A stretch of DNA of 6,007 nt, from contig JAPPFU010000050.1 in the NCBI GenBank assembly GCA_028875085.1, positions 1,117 through 7,123 on the forward strand. The letters are read 5' to 3'. Below are positions 1-5,856 of this stretch, piece after piece. Under the pieces are notes generated by a model. The model saw only the letters and a list, made by a program, of their open reading frames with translations, did not search any database and was not told the DNA's origin. The translations under genes were made by a program, and so were the position numbers. Numbering within the stretch: the stretch's first letter is position 1; the number at the start of each line of letters is the position of its first letter. The stretch is from Chloroflexota bacterium. GTDB taxonomy: Bacteria; Chloroflexota; Dehalococcoidia; Lucifugimonadales; Australimonadaceae.

Positions 1-659
1 GCTTGCGGAACCTCGCGCCACGCGATGCCCAAGCGCGTCCCCAATTCTTGGGTCACTGCCGAACGCATCGCCGTCATGGACGGCGCCTCGCCGAGGATGG
101 AGGCGGCGGAGGCGACGGGCCTGTCGGCGATGCCGCACGGAATGATCGGCGCGTAGTACGCCAGGTCGGTGGAGACGTTGAGCGCGAAGCCGTGGAGCGT
201 AACGCCGCGCGACACCTTCACGCCGAACGCCGCGATCTTTCCATGCGCCGTCCATACGGCGGTGAGGCCGGGCTCGCACCACGCGCGGACGCCGAAACGG
301 GCGAGCGCCGCAATCACCGCCCCCTCCAGCGCGTCCACGTAGGAGCGGGGGCCCAGCCCGTGCTCTCGCAACGAGATGATGGGATAGCCGACCAGTTGAC
401 CGGGTCCGTGGTAGGTGGTCTGCCCGCCGCGATCGGTCTCGACCAGCGGCGCGCGCAGCGCGCCGATCACGTGCTCGGCGACGGCGCGACGGCCTGCGGT
501 GTAGACGGGCGCGTGCTCCAACAGCAGCAGTGTGTCGGGGATTCGCTCCTCACTGCGAAACGCGGCGAGGCGCTTCTGGAGCGTCCACGCCTCGTCGTAG
601 AGCACGCCCGCGCCGAGCCAGGCGGCGCGCCCTTCCGTCTTCGCCGTGCGTTCGTTCAC
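1..659 (-). CDS. lipB: Octanoyltransferase LipB, C-terminal end cut off by the window
   Basis: Transfers the octanoyl group from octanoyl-ACP to the lipoyl-accepting lysine of proteins such as the E2 encoded upstream; LipA then inserts sulfur. The minus-strand frame from a GTG at 659 gives 219 complete residues, about the full length of the family (210-240), so only a few C-terminal residues are missing. Family hallmarks seen: RGGQTTYHGPGQLVGYP at about residues 77-93, the catalytic lysine in GKIAAFGVKVS (K141) with LHGFALNV just after, and the catalytic cysteine in PCGI (C175). The GTG start is preferred because GAGAGGG lies 5 bases upstream, and conserved sequence (LEHAPVYTAGRR) begins well after it. 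It follows the AICAR transformylase stop by 20 bases and is probably co-transcribed. The family call is firm; the exact start is less so. Confidence 0.93.
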   Translation of the reverse strand, partial: MNERTAKTEGRAAWLGAGVLYDEAWTLQKRLAAFRSEERIPDTLLLLEHAPVYTAGRRAVAEHVIGALRAPLVETDRGGQTTYHGPGQLVGYPIISLREHGLGPRSYVDALEGAVIAALARFGVRAWCEPGLTAVWTAHGKIAAFGVKVSRGVTLHGFALNVSTDLAYYAPIIPCGIADRPVASAASILGEAPSMTAMRSAVTQELGTRLGIAWREVPQ

Positions 660-664
660 GCTGT

Positions 665-671
665 CCCTCTC
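665..671 (-). promoter_or_regulatory. Shine-Dalgarno sequence for lipB
   Basis: GAGAGGG on the minus strand, 5 bases before the GTG at 659 and just after the TAG of the preceding gene. It is the clearest ribosome binding site in the window and is the reason the GTG was chosen as the lipB start. Confidence 0.6.
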
Positions 672-679
672 GCGCTCCG

Positions 680-1876
680 CTAGTGATGGAAGAGGCGCGC
701 GCCCGAAGCGACCATGACGATGCCGTAGTGGTCGCACGCAGCGGCCACCTCCTGGTCGCGGACGGAGCCGCCGGGTTGGGCGATGTAGCGCACGCCGCTC
801 ATCGCGGCGCGGTCGATGTTGTCGCGGAATGGGATGAAGGCGTCGGAGGCCATCGAGACGCCGTCGAGGCCGTCCAGCCACTCGCGTTTCTGCGCGGGGG
901 TTAGGCGCTGCGGCGCGCTCTCGAACGCTTGCGCCCACGCCTCTTGTTCGGCTGGGGCGAGGTCATCGCGCAGAAAGCCGTCGACGGCGTTGTCGCGCTC
1001 GGGGCGGCCAAGCCCCTCGCGGAAGGGCAGCGCCAGGGTGGCCGGATGCTGGCGCAGCCACCAGCGGTCGGCCTTGTCCGCCGCCAAGCGCGTGCAGTGG
1101 ATGCGCGACTGCTGCCCCGCGCCGACGCCGATGACCTGGCCGTCCACGGCGAGACACATCGAATTGGATTGGGTGTACTTGAGCGTGGTGAGCGCCACGA
1201 CGAGGTCGCGCTTGGCCGTGTCGGGCAGCTCCGCGCGCTGGGTGAGCGCCTCACCGAAGCCGTTCGCATTGGCGAGCCAATCGTTGCGTCGCTGTTCCAG
1301 CGTAATACCGAACACCTCGCGCGTCTCGCGCTCGGGCGGCGCGTAGTTCGGGTCGGCGCGCAGCATGCAGTAGCGCCCACCCTGCTTCTGTGAGAGTAAT
1401 CGCACGGCGGCCTCGCTGAAGCCGGGCGCAATCACGCCGTCGGACACCTCGCGGCGCAGCAGCCGCGCCGTCGGCTCGTCCACCTCGTCGCTGAGGGCAG
1501 CCCAGTCGCCGAACGACGACACGCGGTCGGCGCCGCGCGCCCGCGCATAGGCGCTCGCCAGCGGCGACAGTTCCACGCCGCCAGCGAAGGAGGCATCGCG
1601 CACTTCGTCGAACAGAGGCACACCGACCGCCGCTCCCGCGGGCGAGACATGCTTGAAGGACGCGGCGGCGGGCAGCCCCAGCGCCTGCCGCAACTCGCGG
1701 ACGAGCTGCCATGCGTTGAGCGCGTCCAGCAGGTTGATGTACCCAGGCGCGCCGTTGACCGCTTCGAAAGGCAACTCTCTCCCGTCCGGCATGAAGGCGC
1801 GGGCAGGGGCTTGGTGCGGGTTAGCGCCGTAGCGCAAAGGAAGGGAGGAGGGTGTCGGCGGCTCAGGAGTTGGCAT
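680..1876 (-). CDS. Stand-alone AICAR formyltransferase (PurH C-terminal domain only)
   Basis: Catalyses formylation of AICAR to FAICAR with 10-formyl-tetrahydrofolate, the penultimate step of IMP synthesis, in the cytoplasm. With the ATG at 1876 it has 398 residues and starts directly at the transformylase domain (LRYGANPHQ at 14-22). The catalytic Lys-His pair is in AASFKHVSPAGAA (K75, H76). Further family motifs are KYTQSNSMC (233-241), GQVIGVGAGQQSRIHCTRLA (246-265), WWLRQHP (272-278), SDAFIPFRDNIDRA (344-357) and the terminal RLFHH. There is no N-terminal IMP cyclohydrolase (MGS-like) domain, and no room for one: the upstream gene ends at 1920. Several motifs resemble the animal bifunctional ATIC protein more than E. 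coli PurH, by recall. The frame also extends to a TTG at 1912, but that start lacks a Shine-Dalgarno and adds only unconserved residues; the ATG has a weak GGGA nearby. purH-type function is firm; the single-domain form is seen directly. Confidence 0.92.
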   Translation of the reverse strand: MPTPEPPTPSSLPLRYGANPHQAPARAFMPDGRELPFEAVNGAPGYINLLDALNAWQLVRELRQALGLPAAASFKHVSPAGAAVGVPLFDEVRDASFAGGVELSPLASAYARARGADRVSSFGDWAALSDEVDEPTARLLRREVSDGVIAPGFSEAAVRLLSQKQGGRYCMLRADPNYAPPERETREVFGITLEQRRNDWLANANGFGEALTQRAELPDTAKRDLVVALTTLKYTQSNSMCLAVDGQVIGVGAGQQSRIHCTRLAADKADRWWLRQHPATLALPFREGLGRPERDNAVDGFLRDDLAPAEQEAWAQAFESAPQRLTPAQKREWLDGLDGVSMASDAFIPFRDNIDRAAMSGVRYIAQPGGSVRDQEVAAACDHYGIVMVASGARLFHH

Positions 1877-1919
1877 GTCCCGATGTTGGCACGATTCGGC
1901 GTTGCGCGCCAAGAGGTGC

Positions 1920-2201
1920 CTAGAGCACGCCGCCGAGTCTGAGGATGCCTACGGTGATGGCGAAGATGATGGCGACCAGCGCCAGCATCCAGAGGTTGAA
2001 GGTGATCGCGCCCCACCAACCGCGCGAGCCTTTCCACAGGTGATGCTCGTCGCCCTCGTGGCCCAGGGGCTCGGCGCCGGGGTGGGGCTTGTATTCGCCG
2101 CCGAAGAGGCGCGCGTGGCGTCTGCGCCAGGCTGCGTGCTCAGGGCCGAGCAGACCGCGCCGCCGCCGCTTCGCTTCCTCGCCGCCGTCCTTATCGGCCA
2201 T
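1920..2201 (-). CDS. Small protein with one C-terminal membrane segment, family not recognised
   Basis: A 93-residue protein that I do not recognise. Residues 1-60 are highly charged and polar, with an Arg-rich stretch (KRRRRG, 11-16; WRRRHARLFGG, 25-35) and a His/Glu/Asp-rich stretch around 48-54. Residues about 64-87 are a hydrophobic run (from AITFNLWMLALV to ITVGIL) long enough for one transmembrane helix, followed by only a few residues. The Arg-rich part before the helix suggests the N-terminal domain stays in the cytoplasm with the C-terminus at or across the membrane (inference). No signal peptide. The ATG lies 3 bases after the E2 stop, and the last E2 codon plus the stop (AGG TAG) supply an AGGT Shine-Dalgarno, so translation is probably coupled to E2. 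Reality as a gene rests on this spacing, the coherent membrane segment, and the lack of any other gene in these 280 bases. Confidence 0.75.
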   Translation of the reverse strand: MADKDGGEEAKRRRRGLLGPEHAAWRRRHARLFGGEYKPHPGAEPLGHEGDEHHLWKGSRGWWGAITFNLWMLALVAIIFAITVGILRLGGVL

Positions 2202-2204
2202 GGC

Positions 2205-3737
2205 CTACCTGATGGGTGTGACGGCGGTGAGCGCCTCGATGCGCGCCTTGACTTCGGCGAGGAGCGCGCCGACCTCGACGCCGTCGCAGACGCGGTGGTC
2301 GAACGCGGCGCACAGGTTCATCATCGGGCGGACGGTGATGGCGTCGCCCGCGACGACGACGGGGCGCTTGACGATCGCCTCCGTGGTGAGGATGGCGGCT
2401 TGTGGGTGATTGATGAGCGGGCCGGACAGCACCGAGCCAAAGGAGCCGGTGTTGTTCAGCGTGAACGTACCGCCCTGCACGTCGCCCAGGTCGAGCATCT
2501 GGGCTCGCGCCTTCTGCGCCAGCACGTGGATGGCGGAGGCCAGGTCGGCCACGCTCAACCTCTCGGCGCCGTGGATAACCGGCACGATGAGGCCGTCGTT
2601 CGCCGCCACGGCGATGCCCAGGTTGACGGTCGGGTACTGCTTGACATGCTCACCCGCCCAGCGCGCATTGAGCGCCGGGTGGCTGCCCAGTGCCTGCGCC
2701 GTCGCGTGAGCGGCGAAGGCGAGGTAAGTGAGGGGCGCGCCGCGCTCGCGCTCGAACGCCTCGCGGTGGGCGGAGCGGGCAGCCACCAGACCGGTGGCGT
2801 CCACTTCGACCATCGCCCACGCCGCGGGAATCTGCCCGGCGCGCTCCATCCGCTCAGCGATGGCGCGGCGCGTGGGCGTGAGGGCGACCTTCAGCGAGCC
2901 GTCGTCCGGCTCGGCGGGTTCTTCCTGCGCTTGCTCGGCAGGGGATTCGATTGTGTGCTCGGCCTCGAGTTCCGGTTCGCGGCGCGCCTCGAGGTGGGCG
3001 AATATGTCGTCCCTGGTTACCCGCCGGTCCCTACCCGTGCCGTGGACTTCGGAGACATCGACGCCGTGTTCCTGGGCGATGCGGCGCACCAGCGGGGAGA
3101 CGATTGACTCGCCGCCCTCCGAGGGAAGCGTTTCGTCATCCGCCTCTGCGTCCGTAGGCGCGGGGGCGGGCGGCGGCGGCGCGGGTTGGGCAAGCACGGG
3201 AGCCGCCTGAGGCTCGGCAAGGGCCGCGTCGGGGCGCCCTGCCCCGCCCTCACCGGAGCCGGTGGGGCCGACGGCGCGAACATCTTCGAGGAACTCGCCG
3301 ATGCGCGCGCGGCGCTCAGCCTCGCGGTCTAGCGGCGGCTCCGGCTCACTCTCCGCAGGCGGTTCGGGGCTGGGGCGGGGGTCGATCTTGAGCCCGGCGT
3401 TGGCCTGCTCGACGAGGAATTCGCCGATGCGCGCACGGCGCTCCACTTCGCGGTCAACGGGCGGCTCCGGCTCATTGGCGTCGTCGAGGGCGGCGTTGCG
3501 CTCAATCTCAATCTCGGCGATGGGGTGCCCCATTGGGACGGCCTCGCCCTCCTGCGCGATGATGCGCGTAAGGGCGCCAGCATAGGGCGCGGGCACCTCC
3601 ATGCTCACTTTATCCGTAGTGACCTCGACGATGGGGTCGTACTTCTCGACGCGCTGGCCGACGCCTACGAGCCACTTGCCGATGACGCCTTCGGTTACCG
3701 ATTCGCCGACCTGGGGGAGTTGGATGATGATTGGCAT
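2205..3737 (-). CDS. bkdB: Dihydrolipoyl acyltransferase E2 of a branched-chain-type 2-oxoacid dehydrogenase complex
   Basis: Core subunit that accepts the acyl group from E1 on a swinging lipoyl arm and transfers it to CoA. It has 510 residues. One lipoyl domain covers about 1-80, with the lipoylated lysine in TTDKVSMEVP (K43). A long Pro/Ala/Glu-rich linker (81-208) contains two copies of a DRE-ERRARIGEFL motif (about 89-110 and 131-152). The peripheral subunit-binding domain, which docks E1 or E3, is at about 211-250 (SPLVRRIAQEHGVDV, then GTGRDRRVTRDDI). A second linker leads to the catalytic domain (about 283-505), with the active-site DHRVCDG (H481, D485). The FTLNNTGSFGS and IVKRPVV stretches resemble Bacillus branched-chain E2 (BfmBB) more than pyruvate E2, hence the branched-chain call; pyruvate or a broad range cannot be excluded. 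The ATG is supported by the canonical lipoyl N-terminus (LPQVGESVTEG). No Shine-Dalgarno precedes it; a -10-like box lies 9 bases upstream. Confidence 0.93.
   Translation of the reverse strand: MPIIIQLPQVGESVTEGVIGKWLVGVGQRVEKYDPIVEVTTDKVSMEVPAPYAGALTRIIAQEGEAVPMGHPIAEIEIERNAALDDANEPEPPVDREVERRARIGEFLVEQANAGLKIDPRPSPEPPAESEPEPPLDREAERRARIGEFLEDVRAVGPTGSGEGGAGRPDAALAEPQAAPVLAQPAPPPPAPAPTDAEADDETLPSEGGESIVSPLVRRIAQEHGVDVSEVHGTGRDRRVTRDDIFAHLEARREPELEAEHTIESPAEQAQEEPAEPDDGSLKVALTPTRRAIAERMERAGQIPAAWAMVEVDATGLVAARSAHREAFERERGAPLTYLAFAAHATAQALGSHPALNARWAGEHVKQYPTVNLGIAVAANDGLIVPVIHGAERLSVADLASAIHVLAQKARAQMLDLGDVQGGTFTLNNTGSFGSVLSGPLINHPQAAILTTEAIVKRPVVVAGDAITVRPMMNLCAAFDHRVCDGVEVGALLAEVKARIEALTAVTPIR
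3288..3348 (-). repeat. Repeat copy B inside the E2 linker
   Basis: A 61-base block matching 3414-3474 at about 53 of 61 positions (hand alignment), offset by 126 bases, so in frame. It encodes the second EPEPPLDREAERRARIGEFL motif (E2 residues 131-150). Identity at the DNA level, including most third positions, points to internal duplication. Confidence 0.8.
3414..3474 (-). repeat. Repeat copy A inside the E2 linker
   Basis: The partner of 3288-3348, encoding EPEPPVDREVERRARIGEFL (E2 residues 89-108). Differences between the copies are scattered substitutions with no indels within the 61 bases. It lies immediately after the lipoyl domain; the stretch between the two copies (E2 residues 111-130) appears only once. 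Confidence 0.8.
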
Positions 3738-3746
3738 AATGCCGGA

Positions 3747-3775
3747 ATTGTAGCGCAGGAGCCGGCGGCGCCCAA
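3747..3775 (-). promoter_or_regulatory. Probable internal promoter driving E2 and downstream genes
   Basis: In the 84-base gap between the E1 beta stop and the E2 start, the minus strand carries TTGGGC (3775-3770), a 17-base spacer, and TACAAT (3752-3747), which matches the sigma-70 -10 consensus at 5 of 6. A transcript starting about 7 bases after the -10 box would begin about 3 bases before the E2 ATG at 3737. No Shine-Dalgarno lies in between, so E2 would be read from a nearly leaderless message. This is the only gap in the cluster large enough for a promoter. The call comes from the sequence pattern only. Confidence 0.55.
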
Positions 3776-3821
3776 CTACTTTTGGCGACGGGTAGCGCGA
3801 AGTCGCGGCGCGCCGAGCGCC

Positions 3822-4805
3822 CTAATACGCCAGCAGCTCGCGGAGGGCGGCGGCGATCTTGTCGGCGGTGGGCATGAAGGCGCTCTCTAGCGTGGGGGCG
3901 AAGGGCATCGCGGGGATATCGAGGCCCGCGCAGCGCATCACCGGCGCGTCGAGGTGGCCGAAAGCTCCCTCCATGATGATGGCGCTGACCTCTGCGCCGA
4001 CGCCGCCGGTGCGGTTGTCTTCGTGAGCGATGAGCGCCCTGTTGGTCTTGCGCACCGAGCGCAGCACCGTCTCCGCGTCAAGGGGGCGCACGGAGCGGAG
4101 ATCGACCACCTCCACGCTCGCGCCCTCCTGGGCGAGCGTCTCGGCGGCTTGGAGGGTGTAGTGGAGGGTGAGGCCGTAGGAGACGACCGTGGCGTCGGCG
4201 CCCTCGCGCTTCACCTCGGCGGCGCCGATGGGCAACGTGTAGTCGCCGTCGGGCACGTCACCGCGCACGGAGCGGTAGGCGCGCTTGTGCTCGAGGAAGA
4301 TGACGGGGTCGTCATCGCGAATGGCGGCCTTGAGCAGACCCTTGGCGTCGTAGGGAGTGGCGGGGATGACTACCTTGAGGCCGGGAGTGTGGGCGAAGTA
4401 GGCCTCGACCGATTGGGAGTGGAAGAGGCCGCCGCGCACGTGGCCGCCGTAGGGGCTGCGGACGACCATCGGGACGTGGACGCCGCCGTAGGTGCCGTAG
4501 CGGGCGCGGGCGGCCTCGCCGACAATCTGGTTCATCGCTGGCCAGATGAAGTCCGCGAACTGCATCTCGGCGATGGGGCGCATCCCGGCCATGGCGGCGC
4601 CCATGGCGATGCCCGCGATGGACGACTCCGCCAACGGCGTGTCGATGACGCGCTCCTCGCCGAATTCGTCCACCAGGCCCTGCGTGGCGAGGAAGACGCC
4701 GCCGCGCCGCCCCACATCCTCCCCCATCACGAAGACGGACGGATCGCGCTCCATCTCCTCCCGGAGCGCCTCGCGGACGGCCTCGATGAGGGTGAGCGTG
4801 GGCAC
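3822..4805 (-). CDS. bkdA2: 2-oxoacid dehydrogenase E1 component, beta subunit (branched-chain type)
   Basis: Forms the alpha2-beta2 E1 heterotetramer with the preceding gene product and catalyses thiamine-diphosphate-dependent oxidative decarboxylation of a 2-oxoacid and reductive acylation of the E2 lipoyl group. It has 327 residues, the usual length. Seen: MGEDVGRRGGVF (27-38), the DTPLAESSIAG stretch with the glutamate expected to activate the cofactor (E60), MQFADFI (81-87), and GGLFHSQSVEA with the active-site histidine (H129). The C-terminal transketolase domain is about 205-325 (DLRSVRPLD at 235-243; HEDNRTGG at 261-268). Start is a GTG at 4805, two bases after the TGA of E1 alpha, so the pair is probably translationally coupled and made in equal amounts. 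The upstream purine stretch (GGACGG, within the end of E1 alpha) is a weak ribosome site. Substrate class follows from the partner subunits. Confidence 0.93.
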   Translation of the reverse strand: MPTLTLIEAVREALREEMERDPSVFVMGEDVGRRGGVFLATQGLVDEFGEERVIDTPLAESSIAGIAMGAAMAGMRPIAEMQFADFIWPAMNQIVGEAARARYGTYGGVHVPMVVRSPYGGHVRGGLFHSQSVEAYFAHTPGLKVVIPATPYDAKGLLKAAIRDDDPVIFLEHKRAYRSVRGDVPDGDYTLPIGAAEVKREGADATVVSYGLTLHYTLQAAETLAQEGASVEVVDLRSVRPLDAETVLRSVRKTNRALIAHEDNRTGGVGAEVSAIIMEGAFGHLDAPVMRCAGLDIPAMPFAPTLESAFMPTADKIAAALRELLAY

Positions 4806-4807
4806 GG

Positions 4808-5824
4808 TCAGCGCCCGTCCGCCGCGTAGAGGTGGTCGAGCACGTCGGCGGCGCCGGGATAGGGCGCTGCCTCGGCGGCATCAGTCGCCTCGTCCACCTC
4901 GCGGCGCGCCGCTTTGCGCAACTCGTCATTCCGTTCGGGCGTGAGCACGCCCTCGGCCAGCAAGCGCTGCTGGAGCTTGGCGAGCGGGTCGCGCTTCTTG
5001 CCCTCCTCTACTTCGTCCCGCGACCGGTAGGTCGAATCGTCGTCGTCGCTCGTGTGCGGCAGGTAGCGCTCCACGTCGAACTCGACGAGAGAGGGACCGC
5101 CGCCCCCTGCGGCCCGCTGCACGGCTTGAGCGGTGGCGGCGTAGGCGGCGGCGACGTCGGTGCCATCCACCGTTACGCCCGGCATGCCGTAGGCGGCGGC
5201 ACGCTCGGCCACGCGGTCGATCGCCATCTGCTTGTGCAGCGGCACGGAGATGGCGTAGCCGTTGTTCTCGACGAGGAAGAGGACGGGGAGGTTGTGGACG
5301 GAGGCGAAGTTCATCGATTCGTGAATGTCTCCCTGGCTAGCCGCGCCGTCCCCCAAGTACACCGCCGTAACCGTCGGCTCGCGCCGCAGCTTGGCTGCCA
5401 GCGCCCAGCCGACGGCCTCCGGCACGTGAGAGCCGACGACGTTGGACAGGTTCATGAATCCGCGTCCCACGTCGGCGCCGTGCAGGGGGAACTGGCGGGC
5501 ACGGCTGATGGGCTCGCCCTCTTTGGCGAGGAAGCCGAGCATGACCTCGCGCATCGTCAGTCCCTGCGCGACGCAGACGCCCATATCGCGGTAGTAGGTG
5601 AAGCAGAAGTGGGCGGCGGCGTGCTTGCGCAGCGCCCACACGCTGCCCAACTGCGCTGCCTCGTGCCCCTGGCAGGAGGCGACGATGGCCGCCTTCCCCT
5701 GGCGGTTGAGAATCCAAACGCGCTCGTCCAGAGCGCGCACGCGCACCATCGCGGCGTAGAGGTCGAGGAGGTCTTCGGGGCCGAGGGGCTCGATTCCGGC
5801 GGGCGCGGGGTGGGCCTGCTGCAT
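4808..5824 (-). CDS. bkdA1: 2-oxoacid dehydrogenase E1 component, alpha subunit (branched-chain type)
   Basis: Thiamine-diphosphate-binding subunit of E1, 338 residues. The cofactor motif runs from GDGAASQGD (158-166) to ENNGYAIS (186-193), fitting GDG-X(about 26)-NN. Also seen: LDERVWILNRQGK (32-44), CQGHEAAQLG (51-60), the YYRDMG stretch (77-82), GMPGVTVDGTD (213-223) and the loop PHTSDDDDSTYRSR (256-269), which corresponds to the E1 regulatory/phosphorylation loop of animal enzymes. The combination of NRQGK, CQGHEAAQ, YRDMG, HTSDDDD and the C-terminal EATDAAE closely resembles Bacillus BfmBAA, so a branched-chain 2-oxoacid (2-oxoisovalerate type) is the best substrate guess; a related pyruvate or acetoin enzyme is less likely. 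First gene of the cluster. The ATG at 5824 lies 9 bases after a perfect TATAAT and has no Shine-Dalgarno, suggesting a near-leaderless message. Divergent from thiI. Confidence 0.93.
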   Translation of the reverse strand: MQQAHPAPAGIEPLGPEDLLDLYAAMVRVRALDERVWILNRQGKAAIVASCQGHEAAQLGSVWALRKHAAAHFCFTYYRDMGVCVAQGLTMREVMLGFLAKEGEPISRARQFPLHGADVGRGFMNLSNVVGSHVPEAVGWALAAKLRREPTVTAVYLGDGAASQGDIHESMNFASVHNLPVLFLVENNGYAISVPLHKQMAIDRVAERAAAYGMPGVTVDGTDVAAAYAATAQAVQRAAGGGGPSLVEFDVERYLPHTSDDDDSTYRSRDEVEEGKKRDPLAKLQQRLLAEGVLTPERNDELRKAARREVDEATDAAEAAPYPGAADVLDHLYAADGR

Positions 5825-5833
5825 GGCGCGGCG

Positions 5834-5839
5834 ATTATA
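5834..5839 (-). promoter_or_regulatory. -10 box of the E1 alpha operon promoter
   Basis: A perfect TATAAT on the minus strand, 9 bases before the E1 alpha ATG at 5824. A start about 7 bases downstream leaves a leader of roughly 3 bases. No good TTGACA-like -35 is present at 16-18 bases; that position falls on the first codons of thiI (5857-5862). Confidence 0.6.
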
Positions 5840-5844
5840 GCCGC

Positions 5845-5850
5845 TAGAAT
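5845..5850 (+). promoter_or_regulatory. -10 box of the thiI promoter
   Basis: TAGAAT (5 of 6 to TATAAT), followed by 6 bases and then the thiI ATG at 5857. Normal spacing puts the transcript start on the A of the ATG, so thiI would be leaderless. The GGGG at 5852-5855 is too close to the ATG to act as a Shine-Dalgarno. No clear -35 was found; it would fall on the E1 alpha start codon. Confidence 0.5.
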
Positions 5851-5856
5851 CGGGGC

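Larger units (their letters stand above)
5832..5852. promoter_or_regulatory. Imperfect palindrome joining the two divergent -10 boxes
   Basis: CGATTATAG (5832-5840) and CTAGAATCG (5844-5852) are inverted repeats matching at 8 of 9 positions around a 3-base centre. The arms contain the outward-facing -10 boxes of E1 alpha and thiI. It could be a shared operator, or only the symmetry created by two back-to-back -10 boxes. Confidence 0.4.

Noticed and set aside
3..683. 226-codon open frame on the plus strand opposite lipB
   Set aside because: The minus strand encodes a convincing LipB with catalytic Lys and Cys over the same bases; the plus frame is Arg/Gly-rich and shows no family.
1877..1912. 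Upstream TTG start for the AICAR transformylase, adding 12 residues
   Set aside because: No Shine-Dalgarno precedes the TTG and the extra residues are outside the conserved domain; the ATG at 1876 fits the known domain start.
1877..1919. Possible promoter in the 43-base gap before the AICAR transformylase
   Set aside because: No acceptable -10 box at a proper distance from a -35-like sequence was found, so the gene is treated as part of the upstream transcript.
1875..3107. 410-codon open frame on the plus strand opposite E2 and the membrane protein
   Set aside because: It is antisense to genes with clear domains, its translation has no recognisable motif, and long antisense frames are expected in high-GC coding DNA.
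3796..3807. Small hairpin CGCGA-AG-TCGCG in the gap between E1 beta and E2, considered as a terminator
   Set aside because: The stem is only 5 base pairs and no T-run follows on either strand, so it does not look like an intrinsic terminator; such short GC palindromes are common at this base composition.
3954..4829. Long plus-strand open frames opposite E1 beta, and similarly 4832-5905 opposite E1 alpha
   Set aside because: Both are Gly/Ala/Val/His-rich mirror translations of well-conserved E1 genes, with no motif or start signal of their own.
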